From positions 53,329,137 through 53,393,136 of the forward strand of contig CAMTDV010000017.1 in NCBI GenBank assembly GCA_947069175.1: 64,000 bases of DNA, written 5' to 3'. Below, one piece after another: positions 33,286 through 45,590 of the stretch. Under the pieces are notes generated by a model that saw only the letters and a program-made list of their open reading frames with translations, was not told the DNA's origin and made no database searches. The position numbers were made by a program, and so were the translations under genes. Position 1 is the stretch's first letter. Each line of letters starts with the position of its first letter. The stretch comes from Scalesia atractyloides. Taxonomy: Eukaryota; Streptophyta; Magnoliopsida; Asterales; Asteraceae.

Positions 33286-34369
33286 TATGTGAAATTTGAT
33301 TTCGAGTTTTTAATTTATTTGTTTGATTTTCGATATCATATAGAATCTTTGGCGTCAATTTAATTCGAGATTCAAAAAACTACTATGATTCACGGTAGTG
33401 GGTTTGCTTTAAGTGGGGTGTTCATCGAGAATCATCAGTGTGCTTTTGATTTGGTTACAATGGGGGTGGGTGGGGTGGTTTGATTTAACAACACTAATTT
33501 AGGTTTTAGTGGGTTTGAGCTAGCCGCGATATGACACTACTGGTTGATGGTTTTACGGTGACTAAGTCCAGCAGAATTTCCGGTTAAGTTCCGATGAGAT
33601 TCCAGGGGCTCAGTTTCGACTGTATGTCATAGATCGGTGTAGATAAGTTAAGTTTCACAAACCCTAGCTATTGAGTTTTGCATTAATTGTGGCCGAGTCG
33701 GGTTTCGTCGGTTGATCATATGTTTTTTTCGTGACTTAAGTTAGGTACATGAAACTGGTCACTATGGCGGTTGTGGTGGTGTTTCACAGCGGCTAAGGCG
33801 ACTGCATGTGGCTATTTAAGGTGCCTTTTAGCTTTGCTTTACTAAAATTTTGACAGACGCAACTAAACAGGTTGAGTCACCTGTACACATAAGGTAAAAT
33901 AATTTTTTTGTAAAACATTTAAATTGCCATTAAATATAAGAACACGAATGAGCTTTTAAATAGAAAATAAAAACTCAGTTAATGGTATGCGTATTCTGTT
34001 TTAGTTGTACATAAGCAATGTCAAACACCTCCTTAGGATATCATTATGAGCATACAACCAGTACATTTGTGTAGTTCAATTGCATATCAGAGTTCTTTGT
34101 TTCATGCCATATCAATTTTAGTTTTTGACAACAGCCTTTAAAGGAGAGCCAAAAATTAGAGTAGCTGCAGCTAAACATGGCTAAAGTGTGTGGGTGCCCG
34201 CGTGTGTCTATAAGAACATAGTCTAGGTATATTTTGTCTTGCAATTTTTTTTCGTGTATTAGGGGTTCCAACCTAAATTAATGAAAACAGTGGCGTGACC
34301 AAAATTAGTTGGTCGGGATCACACTAATGTTCTTTTCTTGACTGCGATTGTGACGAAGCCATTTATGAT

Positions 34370-34568
34370 CAGTGGCGAAGCTTGACGTTTTTGACAGGAG
34401 GGTTGAAAACGTGTATACCAAAAAATTTCTATAGAATCGGGGAGTCGAAAAGGTATATACCAAAAATTTCTATACGAAAACTACATATATAACACGACCG
34501 AGCGAAAAGTTCGGAGGGTCGGACGCCCAATCCCCCCCTGGCCCGGCCCCTTAAATGTTGCGGCCCTG
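34370..34568. mobile_element. hAT-type MITE, 199 bases
   Basis: Starts CAGTGGCGAAGC and ends TTGCGGCCCTG, imperfect inverted ends of hAT type. It is flanked by perfect 8-base repeats TTTATGAT (34362-34369 and 34569-34576). Non-coding. Confidence 0.85.
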
Positions 34569-36625
34569 TTTATGATATCCGAAGGAGGTCACTATTGAAC
34601 TGCTCGCATATGAGTTTAGCCATTTCTAGCAAATCATGTTGAAAGTCAATCGCATAAGAACACTTGGGAATAAAGAGATTTATCCGTATTATGAAAATTG
34701 CAGGTAAACATGGCAGCTTAAATAATATTTATGTAGATTGAAGATCCTTTGAGTTTAATAACATCAAGTATAACAAGTTGACCATTTATGTGCCATATTT
34801 TTTCTAATGCCTCAATTTCCAAAGTGATGAATATTTTAAGTTATTAACTTATCTTTTCATTAACCATGCCTACAACGCTGGTTGTCATTTCATTATGCAT
34901 GTACTTTGTAATTGCAACCATCACCGACAACACCTCAAATGCCAACACAGTTTTCTTCGGTGAAGCAATGACCAGTTTACTCAACATTAGGTACGAGGAA
35001 ATAATAACATACGGTCACACTGACCCAACATACGATACCAGTTGAAACGCACTCCATAACTGACAAACCAAAGCTCATGATGGTTACCCTCAAGCCTGAT
35101 CTCACAATCGCTATGAACAGCGTTGCTGAACGACAAACACTCGCACTACCACCAAACACAACAACGACAATGGCTACTATTAACAACAGCAAAACGACCA
35201 AACAAACCAAAGCAAAGGTGAAGTTTAGATAAACAATGAATAGAACAAGTACGAATCTAGCACACCACGTTCACCAAAATGATGCTGCAGAGCAAGCATA
35301 ACCACAACTGATGCAGTGCTAAAATAAAGCCATTTTATTATATCTAACAAGCTGAAACCAGAGTCTTTTGTAATAGAACATCAAGAACAAGTTATGCTTT
35401 TTTTATGTAATCCTCTAACGAGACCTTAGAAATGGTACTCTCTTTTCACTGTATGAAGTCAAATATCTTCTGGTTTTAAAACATGCATAACCTGCAGCAA
35501 CGCGCGGGGTCTAACAACTAGTTGATATTAACTAGTATATGATGGTTTCTTTTTAAAACAAAAGAAAGTGAAATGAAACAACTAAATATAGTAAATTTAT
35601 TTGAAGGCAATCATCAGCCCTTTTTCCTCTTCATTGGCCAATTAATTCTCATAGGTTATGAAACCCACTGTTGATAACTCGAACTTTAATGGCCACAAAC
35701 GTATAGGAAGATGGCTCACGATTTCCTATCACAATTTGTCATTTATCTCTTTTAAAAAAAAGTTTGAAGCGTGTTTATTGCTTGAAGACTATTGGTAACC
35801 ACAACATCTAAGAAGCACCATTCGACACCATCGCCAAACAACTTCCTGCCACCACCCTGAAACCTTTTGAACGCTGCCGAAACCGCTATAACAGTTACAC
35901 CTCTACTCGCCGGCGCTAACATGAAAACGATCACTACGTCGACACAAACTAGTTTGTTGTTCCTCTGTTGCCTGACTCGTCCAGATTAGTCACAACAGTA
36001 GCTCCCTGTCACTATCATTTGACTTCTGATTCAGGTTGGCGAACCGATCCATCTTCAGTTTTAAAAATAATTATTCTCAGACTGTTCCGTTTTGATTTGC
36101 GGCGATTATGGACCTCTATTGGTAAAAGAGTCTTGAGTCTAGTATGGATGTTATTTAGTGTGAACATCAAAGACTTTTGGTAAACCATTAAGTCAAAATC
36201 CATCTTTGTTTGTGAGAGTGATTTCTAAAACCACGAAGATGAGCATGGGGCTGGCTCACAATCCTCACATGTAGGCTTGTCAATGGATGGATATGGATTG
36301 GATCATGATCTGATCCATTAATGATCCAACTTAAATGGATCATGATCCGATCCATGATCCAACAAAATGGATCGTGATCCGATCCATATCCAGATAATTT
36401 TAAATGGATGGATCACTATCAGGATCGATCCATATTAAAAAAATATAATAAAAAAACTCTAAAAAATAAAAACAAAATCACAAAAATCTAAAAAAAATCA
36501 AAAAATAGAAAATTTCAAAAAAAAATCCGAAAAACTAAAAAAAAAATCTAAAAACTCAAAAATTTTAAAAATTCAAGAAGAAACATCATAGAATCAAACC
36601 ATCTCCTTGATCTCTTGTAAAAAAA

Positions 36626-37477
36626 TCTATATATGATCGACATTATTATTAAATATATAATGATACATCTACATAAACTTTTTCCCAGTTACCTACTTAC
36701 TTGCTGATTCATCACATGCTCACGCATTGTTACATATGGTATTATGTATTATAATTTAGAAGTGAAGAATTTTGGAACTTTGAGCTTCAGTTTATGGTCA
36801 TGAAGAACATAATAAAGTTATTTGTAATATCTGCTGAGATGGCAATGGCTAAATCCATTATGGAGTATGTGTGTGTGTGTCATGAAGAACATAATAAAGT
36901 TATTTGTAATATCTGCTCAGATGGCAATGGCTAAATCCATTATGGAGTATGTGTGTGTGTGATACACACATAAACTAGGTTAATAAGGCTCACGAAATAG
37001 GTCCATAAGCTAAAGCCATTCAAAAGCCAAATTCTATTTTATGCTAGATGTTCCTCTACAAAATATATACCAGCTGAAAACCAAACCAGCGAGGAAACTA
37101 AACGGACCTTCTCGGCTCGAACCAGTCTATTCTAGCTTCAAACCGAACCAGCTACACGTAGCTCACTTCTTTCAATGTTGTTAAAGATATGATGTCATTT
37201 GGTCTTATGTTTCACGGTATATGTTTTGAAGACATTAAATAATTTAGTTTTTTGAAAACAGTCTTTTAAAACTGAGCATGTTTTGATCAGAACCTGTTTT
37301 CACCCAAACCATATTGAACTTGGTTTTAAGCAACCTATTTTGACCTGTTACCCAAACTGACCCGTTCAGGGCTTCAAGCGAATACAAGTTTGTGCCTATT
37401 CTGGATGTGATTTGTGTACAAATTTCTTGTAACGGTTTGTTTTTACGCGCTGCATCGTGCGCGGGGAAAATTTCTAG
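36626..37477 (+). mobile_element. Small Helitron inside composite insertion
   Basis: The 3' end is clear: hairpin CGCGC TGCATCGT GCGCG at about 37446-37463, a short AT spacer, CTAG, then T. The 5' end is proposed at TCTATATATGATCG following an A at 36625; this end is inferred. Non-coding. Confidence 0.55.
36797..36960 (+). repeat. 80-base tandem duplication with GT run
   Basis: Two copies of a unit starting CATGAAGAACATAATAAAG and ending in a GTGTGTG run, one base different in the middle. This is a recent local duplication. Confidence 0.85.
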
Positions 37478-38954
37478 TTATCATAAATCCACAACTAATT
37501 TTATCAAACTTATTCAATTAACAAATAAAATCAGTAAACTAACATCTACCAAAACCTAAATCAAATCACATCAAATCCTCTAAACAAATACAAATCAACA
37601 ACTAACTTTTCACCGATCAAACTCATACAAAACTCAAACAAAATATCTATGATTTTTTTCTGTATTCAACTTTCTTGCTATCTTTCCTCATGCCCATAAG
37701 GTGTTCGATGAAATACGCCACTGGGTTATCTTAATAATTCCTATCATTTGTTTAAGATTCTGGTTCTCTCCTCATCAAACCCTAATTCTACCCCCAATCA
37801 GATCTCTCAAATCTATACATACAATCACTACAAAATCTACACTCTTTTTGTAAATTTATCCTCATTCTAATCCCACTCTTCGTCTGCCTACGTTTTCTGC
37901 AATCGATTCACAGAATTGTTTCGTGAATCTATAAGCTATAATCGTTTTTGTATATATGCGTGTATATATGTTCAGTTATTCACTTGTAGTATGTATATGT
38001 GTGTCTATTATATGTCCTGAAACAAGATGAATCGATTATCGATTGATGAAGAGATCGAAGACTTACAGTAGGATGATGACGGATCAACGGAAGAGAGAGA
38101 GTAGATGGAGAGCGAAGAGGATGAGAGAGAGAGAACCACAAAGCCTGATGAGAGAGAGATAGATAGAGAGAGGCGATGGTATACGGATGTGTTCTTAAGC
38201 TTTTCGCTGTGAGCAAACGGTAAAGAGAGACACGACTGCTCTGCTCTAATTCTCTGATTCTCTAATTCTGGTAAAGAGAAATCAGCCCATATTTCAGTAA
38301 TGGATTGATCGGATGGATCATGGATCGATCCATATAATTAATTGGATAAACATATCGATTAATTGGATTAATTACTGGAAAGTGGACATTTTTTATGATC
38401 CAATAAGTGATTTAAATGGGTTGTAGCCTAGTATCGCCAATAGTATTAGACTCGCTCTCCGGGACTTGAGCCTAATGCACGCTATTGTCGTTGCGTGCTA
38501 ATTTGGTCTTGGTATGATTTATTGTTTTGTTATGTGTCTTTGTTGATATATGTGTATTGTTAGTTATATTAGTGACATATGACAATCTCTACATTAACCT
38601 TGTGAACATGTTGAAATATAACTTTCTTTAAAACAAATACTTACTTCCATTGTTTACAAAATAAGGAATTTCTCACCAGCATGTTTGTTGACCCAAAATA
38701 TATTTTCCTAACATGATGCAGGTAACCAAGGTTGATGATCTAGTGAAGAGGTCACGTAGTACGGGCCTTAGGAAATAAATTGGGAAAGTTATGTTATATT
38801 TAATTTTGAACTTTGTATGAACAATTTATGATTTTTATATGTTATGTGACAAGTTTAATTTGGATGTGCTTTAAATATTTAACTTTAACTAGTGTCATGA
38901 GCTATGTGCAATCATCATGCCCAGTACCATTCCGCTGTGGGTCGGGGTGTGACA

Positions 38955-39820
38955 TCTAATCCCCTTCCAAGTAGTTAACCTACTTTATATATATCGTAAA
39001 GACACGAATAAGCAAGTCAATGACATCATGAAGAAATGGTTAGGAAAAGAAACTAATTATTAAAGTCATTAATACATACCCAATTAAAAGGTAGCCGAAA
39101 GATTAAGAAATTAAAAGTAATACATAAAAGATTTGTTTTCACCAAGTGATGTAAAAGGTTATCCAAGCATGGCCTTTGTTTAACAAGAACTCTTACAACC
39201 AATCTTGGATCCCAAGACTACTATACACTCTAAAGATGAAGATGTATGATGGTGGTGGGTTTTGGTGTTGTAGTGGTGGTGATGGTGTGATGGCAAAGTG
39301 AGAGAGAAGTGGTTTGTCAATGGATGCCTTTGATAGTGAACTAAGCACCCCTATTTATAGTCAGAACAGAGCCCTGGCCACGGCCCCGTGCCCGCTGGGC
39401 ACGGCCCGTGCCCACCTTCTTCTCTTCCTTCATTTAATGCAGCTGTCAGCAGAGGGTCCTACACGCCCCCGTGTCTTCTGGGCACGACCCCGTGGTCAAC
39501 TCTTTACAGTACTATGAAGATTCTGCAAATCTTAGAGTTAACCACGCCCGTGTCTGGTGGACACGGCCCCGTGGTGGTCTTCCGTTTCCCTTGTGTTTGT
39601 TGATGGGATGCTGCCGAGGGGTCAGGCAGGTCACGTTATTCCTTCTTCTTGTATTTTGTGTTGGTTTTGGTCGCTAATTTGTTTCTTTTGTTCTTTTAAG
39701 TTCATTTGGTCCCGTATTAGAAAGGAACAAAGAAACATGTTTTTCCAATATTAGTACTGAAAAAAGGTTGGTTTTATACCTCGTTTGATGTAATTTGTAT
39801 GTTGCATTTTGTGCACATCA
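38955..39820 (-). repeat. Athila 3' LTR, proximal part
   Basis: On the minus strand the LTR starts TGATGTGCAC at 39820, directly after the polypurine tract, and is broken at 38955 by element B. It includes several CACGGCCCCGTG-type palindromes (39370-39590). Together with 24540-25283 it makes an LTR of about 1.6 kb, normal for Athila elements. Confidence 0.7.
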
Positions 39821-39860
39821 AATACCCCCACACTTGAATCTTTGCTTGTCCTCAAGCAAA
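39821..39860 (-). other. Athila polypurine tract and upstream hairpin
   Basis: The minus strand reads TTGCTTGAGGACAAGCAA (7-base arms, AGGA loop), then AAGTGTGGGGGTATT, then the LTR. This pairing of hairpin and GTGTGGGGG tract is a familiar feature of Athila-type elements. A second tract-like GTGTGGGGGG lies near 41085. Confidence 0.75.
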
Positions 39861-41661
39861 ACTCTTAAATGTGGCTTACACACCCAAATGGAATTGGTAG
39901 AGAAGAAGTTTTGGTTGGCTTGTCTAGAGTGTCAGGAATCCAAGATCTTTATTTTATTTATTTTTTATTTTATTTACAATCCTATTCGTCATGATCTATT
40001 TAGACCATTTTTAAGAAAAAAATTATTTATTTAGGCATTGCATTCCCTTTTAAAATTCTATTTAGTTATATGCAAGTTTACACACCTCACAAGAGATCAC
40101 TCAATATTCGGCTGAATATTTTCGTGATAACACTCGATCCTGGCGTGGAACTTACTTCTGCCATATGCTTGACAAGAGATCAAACTTCCTCCTTTTTAAC
40201 TTTAAACCTTTGTAAATATCAAGAGAACTTTAAAAAAGGGTAGGTTTGGGCTAAGGGTAGGTGTTTTTGGGTTAGAAGTTAGTAAAAATGGCGAAAAGCT
40301 AAAAAGCATCGGATGTCGTAAAATTTTTATTTTTGTGACAATTATTTAAACTAGATAACTTCAAACAAGATCTTTGAAGGTCTTGTTTGGTTATTTCAAA
40401 GAACTACTTTTTTTTGGTCACAAATTTTGAAGACAACCGAACTTTTTACTAAAACAAATGGTTTTAAACCAAAAAGGGTTTTTGGTGGGTAATGGGTGAT
40501 TACGTTTACGAGTTTAGAAATGAAAAGATTTAGGCTCAAAAGGGTTAACTAGAGGAATTTTCGGTGAGGGGGTGAAAAAGAGAAATATAATGGTTTTGAA
40601 TAAAGAAATGGGTTAGTCCTAATGCCTCCATCATTTACGTACTCGGGTTTAAGTTGGTAAGGACCGAGAATGTATCATCTTGCCAAGTTCTAAAGTCGTA
40701 AGAACTAAGCGGGCTATTCACACAAGAAACGAAAAACGAGCATTTAGTCAAAGATGTATATATGTATACTCAGTAGAGACTCACTTATTGTGGGAATGAG
40801 TTTATAGTATGAACATGCATATATAATCAAATTTTAAAAGAATTTGTCATGCCCTTTTTATAATTTTCTTTATTTGGTTCTTTTTAATCACGACACTATC
40901 GGTTCTAAATTTGTAAAAACATATTTTTTAGAACTTGTTATTCCTAATTTAAACCAAGACAAGTAAAAGTAAAAAAAAAAGAATGAAAAATTTTGAAAAG
41001 ATTTGAGGTGATTAGCGGTTCCAATATGAGTTTTGTGTAAGGCTTGTTATTAGGACTCACAAGATTCAAGGTTTTAGCATCCCCCCACACTTAAGTTACA
41101 CATTTTCCTCAATGTGTCCAAAAGTAGGTTTTCTGCTTGAGAAAAATGCGTACGAGTGGGTTAAAAACAAGTTTTCATGTTATTGGGCAACTGGCCACGG
41201 TATCGTGCCTACTAGGCACGACCTTGTGGTCAGACTGCCAGTAACTTAACTTACAAAAGGTTGGCCACGGGGCGTGCCTGGTGACCACGACCCGTGGTCA
41301 GTGATATGCAGAAAAATGGTAGATTAGTGGGTTGGCCACGGGGGCGTGGTCATTGACCACGGTCCCATGGTGGTAGTCTGCAAAGGTGGAGTTTCAGGTT
41401 TTCAGTTTTTGCTTTTGGTTTTCGGGCTTAGGGGGCACTAATGCTTAGTGCATTCAAGCCTCCCTTGTATCTGTTTACTATCATTCACACCACAACACAA
41501 AACAAAACATAATACCCAAATCCTATGGTTACGATCGTTCAGCATCCATTATCACCACAAAAGAAAAAAAATACAGAAAAGTAAAATTGTCTAGAAAGTA
41601 AGTTGTCCAACCACGGCGCGCAGGTTGGTTAAATATTGTTCAAAAAATAAGAGGGGTTAAC
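39861..41661 (-). other. Athila 3' non-coding region
   Basis: About 1.8 kb without coding sequence. It contains a second polypurine-like tract (41080-41096, minus strand) and a cluster of CCACGG...CCGTGG palindromes at 41190-41370. Long T- and A-rich stretches otherwise. Confidence 0.65.
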
Positions 41662-42850
41662 CTAAGAGTCGGGTCTGGCACCTACCACACCATCGCCATC
41701 GCCTACGGGGAGTCCATGTCTCGTCCTCCTCATTGTTGTATGGCATGTGCTCCTGGATATATGTGATGTCATCTTGCATTGTGGCGACGTTGTGTTCCAC
41801 CGCCTGATCCGGGTGTTTGCACTGCTTTCCGCGTCGTAGGCATTCTGAGTGCAGAGTAGGTTTTCCTGCAAAAGATCATGCAAGCTTGGAAAGTTATGAA
41901 AACTTCCTCCTTGAGAGGAGGGTCCTGCTTGGTAGCCTGAGTATTGAGGAGGAGGGCGGTTCAGATCATCTTGTAGGGCAAGGACTTCTTCCGGACCCCA
42001 CGTGTTTCCTTGGGCATTACGGAAGCGCATGGTTCCGTCATCTATATCTTGAATGAGTTCCATGCTTCGGCATTAGGCGATGTCCACTTTCCCCGATCTT
42101 ACCCCCATGTGGAACGCCCGCTGAACTCTATTGATGTAGTCCTTGAAAAGGTGGTAGATCCATACACCAAAGAAAATCAGTGGGGGGGGGGGTTGGCGAT
42201 TTGGTTGAGGTGCATGTTCTTGAGCAGCAGGTAGGTGACATCGAGGGGTCGGTGATTCCGGATGCAATAAAGGCAAGTGAGCTCCTGGAGATTCACCACC
42301 CCTGAGCTATCGCGACGTTGATAGAGAGAACTGCTTAGGACCCGGTGAATGTAGCGGTATAGGGGGTCCCGTAGCTGTGAGCTCTTGGTTATACTCGGGT
42401 CATACACCCCATCTCCAAGTTCGGCCCATGCAGTTTGGCGCATGTTGATTGGAAGTTCGCGTAGTCCACCTGTGAATTCTTCCTCAACAGATTCTTCTTA
42501 AGTGTATAAACCCACATTAACGCCAAATTGGGCTATGGAAATGGAGAATCGCGTCCCACCGGACCTAAATTCAACCCCCTCTGGGTCTAATGGTTCTGCT
42601 TTGTTTTTTAGCTTTAAAGTTTTGTAAAACTCCATATTATATTTATGAATCGAATGGCGCTTTGTGTCAAGAATGGCTTGTAGTGGGCCTGTCACCAACA
42701 TCTCATAGCGTCCCCTCTATCCTACTGCATTAAGGGTATCGTAGCACGTTTGCCTCGGTGCTTCTTCATGACTTGTTTGTAGAATCTCAAAACAGTTCTG
42801 GTAGTCTAGCTCGGACGTCTTGAAACTTAGGAACCTGTTTTCCATTTCTG
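41662..42850 (-). pseudogene. Athila-type ORF downstream of integrase, broken
   Basis: Minus-strand frames 42701-42498, 42443-42177 and 42063-41662 join into a protein-like series with FSISIAQFGVNVGLYT, YRYIHRVLSSSLYQRR, GVVNLQELTCLYCI and a tail with Gln, Pro and Ser. The pattern resembles the large extra ORF of Athila elements, sometimes called env-like. It has frameshifts or stops near 42490, 42250 and 42070. Between 42850 and 43689 lies non-coding DNA with more CACGGCCCGTG repeats (42900-43015, 43490-43530). Confidence 0.6.
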
Positions 42851-43689
42851 CACAGAAGAACCACATAAACCATTAATGCGTTTTGATTCAGTTTTCAGAA
42901 AAAACCATAAACAGATAGCTGGACACGGCCCCATGGTCACTGGTCACGCACCGTTTTCAGCTATCTTTGCTTGCCACGCCCCGTGGTCACTGGACACGGC
43001 CCGTGGTCAGGCTACTGTTATCTCAAAACTTCAAATTTGGAGCCGGTTTCAAAAATTTGAAAATTTTTTACAGTAGGGGCGGTTTTCCCCAAAATGAAAC
43101 CCCTAGTGTCGTTTTTTCCGAAAACAAACCGTTTACCCCTTCAATTTTAACTTTTTAGGTTTGAAAACAAGGTTCATGGTTTCTGCTTGAAATTGGACGA
43201 TTCTTTCAACAATATTGGTTGATTTACTTCCCAAAACATGTACACAAACTACTACTACTAGATCTAAACAAAAATTTCGGGTTTGGCACGGGTCTAGTTC
43301 AAGAACCCTAGATTTTCCCCCAAATTTCAATCTACATGCAAATCGTTAAACTAACAAAAGAAGATGTTAGAATCATACCTTGGAGATGTTTGACGAAAGT
43401 AAATCGTGAAAAACCAGAGAAAAATGTAGAGGAAACAATGCGTAATGTATAATGTAGAAACTGTGAAAACAAGGGATATAAACCGTCTGCACACCGACTA
43501 CGGCCCCGTGGTCGCTGGCCACGGCCTCGTGTCGGACTAAATATATATATTTTTAGTGCATGTGTGTGACCGTTTCTCCCAAAAGGTTCCCTAGGTTACA
43601 TTACTTGTAGTTGTCTCGATGTACGCTTCCCGTTGATACCTGCAAAGTACAAAGATAACCTACATATATACAAATAATCTTTTGTTTAA

Positions 43690-44862
43690 TCATGCCTCTA
43701 CTGCTTGTAACGAGATCTCTTCCTCATTATCCACAATGAATCCTTGGTAAAGCTTAAGCCTTTGCCCGTTGACTTTGAACGGTATACCATTTTGAGATTT
43801 AATTTCGATTGCACCGTGTGGGAAGATATGGGTGATGGAAAAAGGTCCGGACCATCGAGACTTTAGTTTTCCAGGAAATAATCGAAGTCGTGAATTAAAC
43901 AATAGCACTTGATCACCCTCTCGAAATTCATAAGGCTTAATATGTTTATCATGTATGTTTTTTATTCGTTCCTTATAAATTTCGGGGTTAGAATATGCTT
44001 GATTTCTTAATTCCTCTAGTTTGTTTAATTGACCAAATAGATTTTACTGGCAATTTCATGGTCAAAGTTTATGTTTTTAATGCCTAGTAGGCTTTATGTG
44101 CTATTTTTACTAGCAAGTGACAACTTTTCCCATAGACGAGCTTATATGGGGTGGTACCTATTGTTGTTTTATAGGCGGTTCAAAAAGCCCATAAATCATC
44201 GTCTAATTTATCCGCCCATTCTTTTCTTTTATACCTATGGTTTTTCGAGTATTCGTCTTAAACCTCGATTGGTCACTTCGGCTTGGCCATTGGTTTGGGG
44301 ATGATATGCGGTTGAGATTTGGTGATAGACCCATACCTTGTTAGGATTTTTTGGGTTGATGGTTACAAAAATGTGTACATCTATCACTTATTAATGCTTT
44401 TGGAGTACCGAAACGAGAGAATAATCGTTTCAAGAATCTTACCATAACTCTTCCATCATTGGTTGGAAGTGCCTCGGCTTCGGCCCATTTTGAAAAGTAA
44501 TGCACTGCCACAAGTATGTATTTATTTCTTTTTGATGGTGGGAAATGTCCCATAAAGTCTAATCCCCACACATCAAAGATTTCACAAACAAGAATGCCAT
44601 TTTGTGGCATTTCGTTTTTGGAAGAAATATTACCTGCTCGTTGGCATGCATCACATGTTTTGACAAGACTTTGTGAGTCTTTATAAATGGTTGGCCAATA
44701 GAATCCTGCATCAAATACCTTTCGAGCGGTGCTAGTTGCTCCATGATGTCCTCCATATGGTCCTTCGTGACAATGGGTAAGAATCTTCTTTGCTTCGTAA
44801 CCATGGACGCATCTTCGGATAAATTGGTCGGCACATATTTTGAAAAGATATGGATCCTCCAA
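43690..44862 (-). pseudogene. Athila integrase, broken
   Basis: The zinc-binding domain has [12 protein letters not shown] and CDACQRAGN. The core shows the first acid in [11 protein letters not shown] and the second in [10 protein letters not shown] (Cys where Gly is usual). A stop follows at 44341, and the glutamate region is frame-broken through 43910. The C-terminal part (43908-43690) has FREGDQVLLFNSRLRLFPG and KSRWSGPFSI. No chromodomain, as expected for the Athila branch. Confidence 0.85.
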
Positions 44863-44877
44863 AAATAATGCTTTACA

Positions 44878-45590
44878 TCAGCAAAGAATTTTTAAATGAT
44901 GATGTGACCACCCTTTGACTAACATCCCACTAGCTAGGTAGTTGGCGTAGTAAGTGTACCAAGGTTCTTCTTGATATTCCACCATTTCTAAATATTCCAT
45001 CGGGAACTTTTCGTTGATGAGTTCATCCCTAGTCAACTCCAAAGCTGGATCTTCCAAGCGAGATAAATGATTGGCAGCGGTGTTTTCAGCTCCTCTTTTG
45101 TCTTTGATTTCTATGTCAAATTCTTGGAGGAGTAGAATCCATCTGACTAAACGTGGCATGGCATCCTATTTTTTAAAGAGATAATGAATGGCTGCATGGT
45201 CTGTATAAACTATCATTTTAGAAAGCACAAGATAACAACTAAATTTATCAAAAGCAAATACTACTACTAGTAACTCTTTTTTAGTTGTAGTGTAGTTTTC
45301 TTGTGCATCATTAAGAGTTTTACTTGCATAGTCTATTGGATGAAAATGATTATCTTTTCGTTGTCCCAAGACAACTCCAATCGCAAAGTCACTTGCATCT
45401 CACATGATTTCGAAAGGTAGTTTCCAATCTGGTGCTATCATGATTGGTGCATTGACTAGCATTTCTTTTAGTTCGAATAAAGCTTGTTTGCAATCCTTGT
45501 CAAAGATAATGGTGCATCTTTTTCAAGTAATTTTGTTAAAGGTCTTGAAATTTTTGAAAATTCTTTGATAAATCGTCTATAAAATCCGGC
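44878..45590 (-). pseudogene. Athila RNase H, broken
   Basis: Readable blocks are IDYASKTLNDAQENYTTTKK with its E-L-L pair, VYTDHAAIHYLF and FDIEIKDKRGAENTAANHLS. It has stops near 45405 and 45166 and a shift near 45520. Motif order and wording match the non-chromodomain Ty3 branch. Confidence 0.85.

Larger units (their letters stand above)
32166..35521 (+). mobile_element. Non-autonomous Helitron, 3.4 kb, with empty-site control
   Basis: The insert lies exactly between A and T relative to the partner LTR (ATATA|TTGATAT), with no target duplication, as Helitrons do. Its 3' end has the hairpin CCTGC...GCGGG at about 35491-35508 followed by CTAACAACTAG and then the host T. The 5' end reads TTATATTATTAATTA rather than the usual TC, so that end may have drifted. 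It encodes no Rep-helicase and hosts two hAT MITEs. Other parts (32200-32500, 33290-34360, 34580-35480) look like intron or UTR DNA, with no coding blocks I recognise. Confidence 0.75.
36258..38412. mobile_element. Composite insertion replacing part of B 3' LTR
   Basis: Both ends (36276-36440 and 38290-38410) are rich in GGATCATGATCC and GGATCGATCC palindromes. The left edge TAGGCTTGTCAATGG resembles a hAT terminus, but no matching right terminus is seen, so the element is probably truncated by a deletion that also took about 740 bases of LTR. Inside are a Helitron end (37477), AT-rich DNA from 36430 to 36620, UTR-like DNA from 37480 to 38030, and a GAGA-rich run at 38090-38175. Confidence 0.55.
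31618..38954 (+). repeat. 3' LTR of element B, interrupted twice
   Basis: LTR pieces are 31618-32165, 35522-36257 and 38413-38954, in the order of the 5' LTR at 25284-27993. The first gap holds a Helitron. The second gap holds a composite insert that also replaced about 740 bases of LTR (26721-27465 in the partner). It ends GTGTGACA at 38954. Confidence 0.85.

Noticed and set aside
38090..38175. Coding or regulatory meaning of the GAGAGA-rich stretch
   Set aside because: Simple low-complexity DNA inside a transposon insertion.
39314..39754. Overlapping short frames in the Athila LTR
   Set aside because: Several frames are open only because of GC-rich CACGGCCCCGTG repeats, not from coding constraint.
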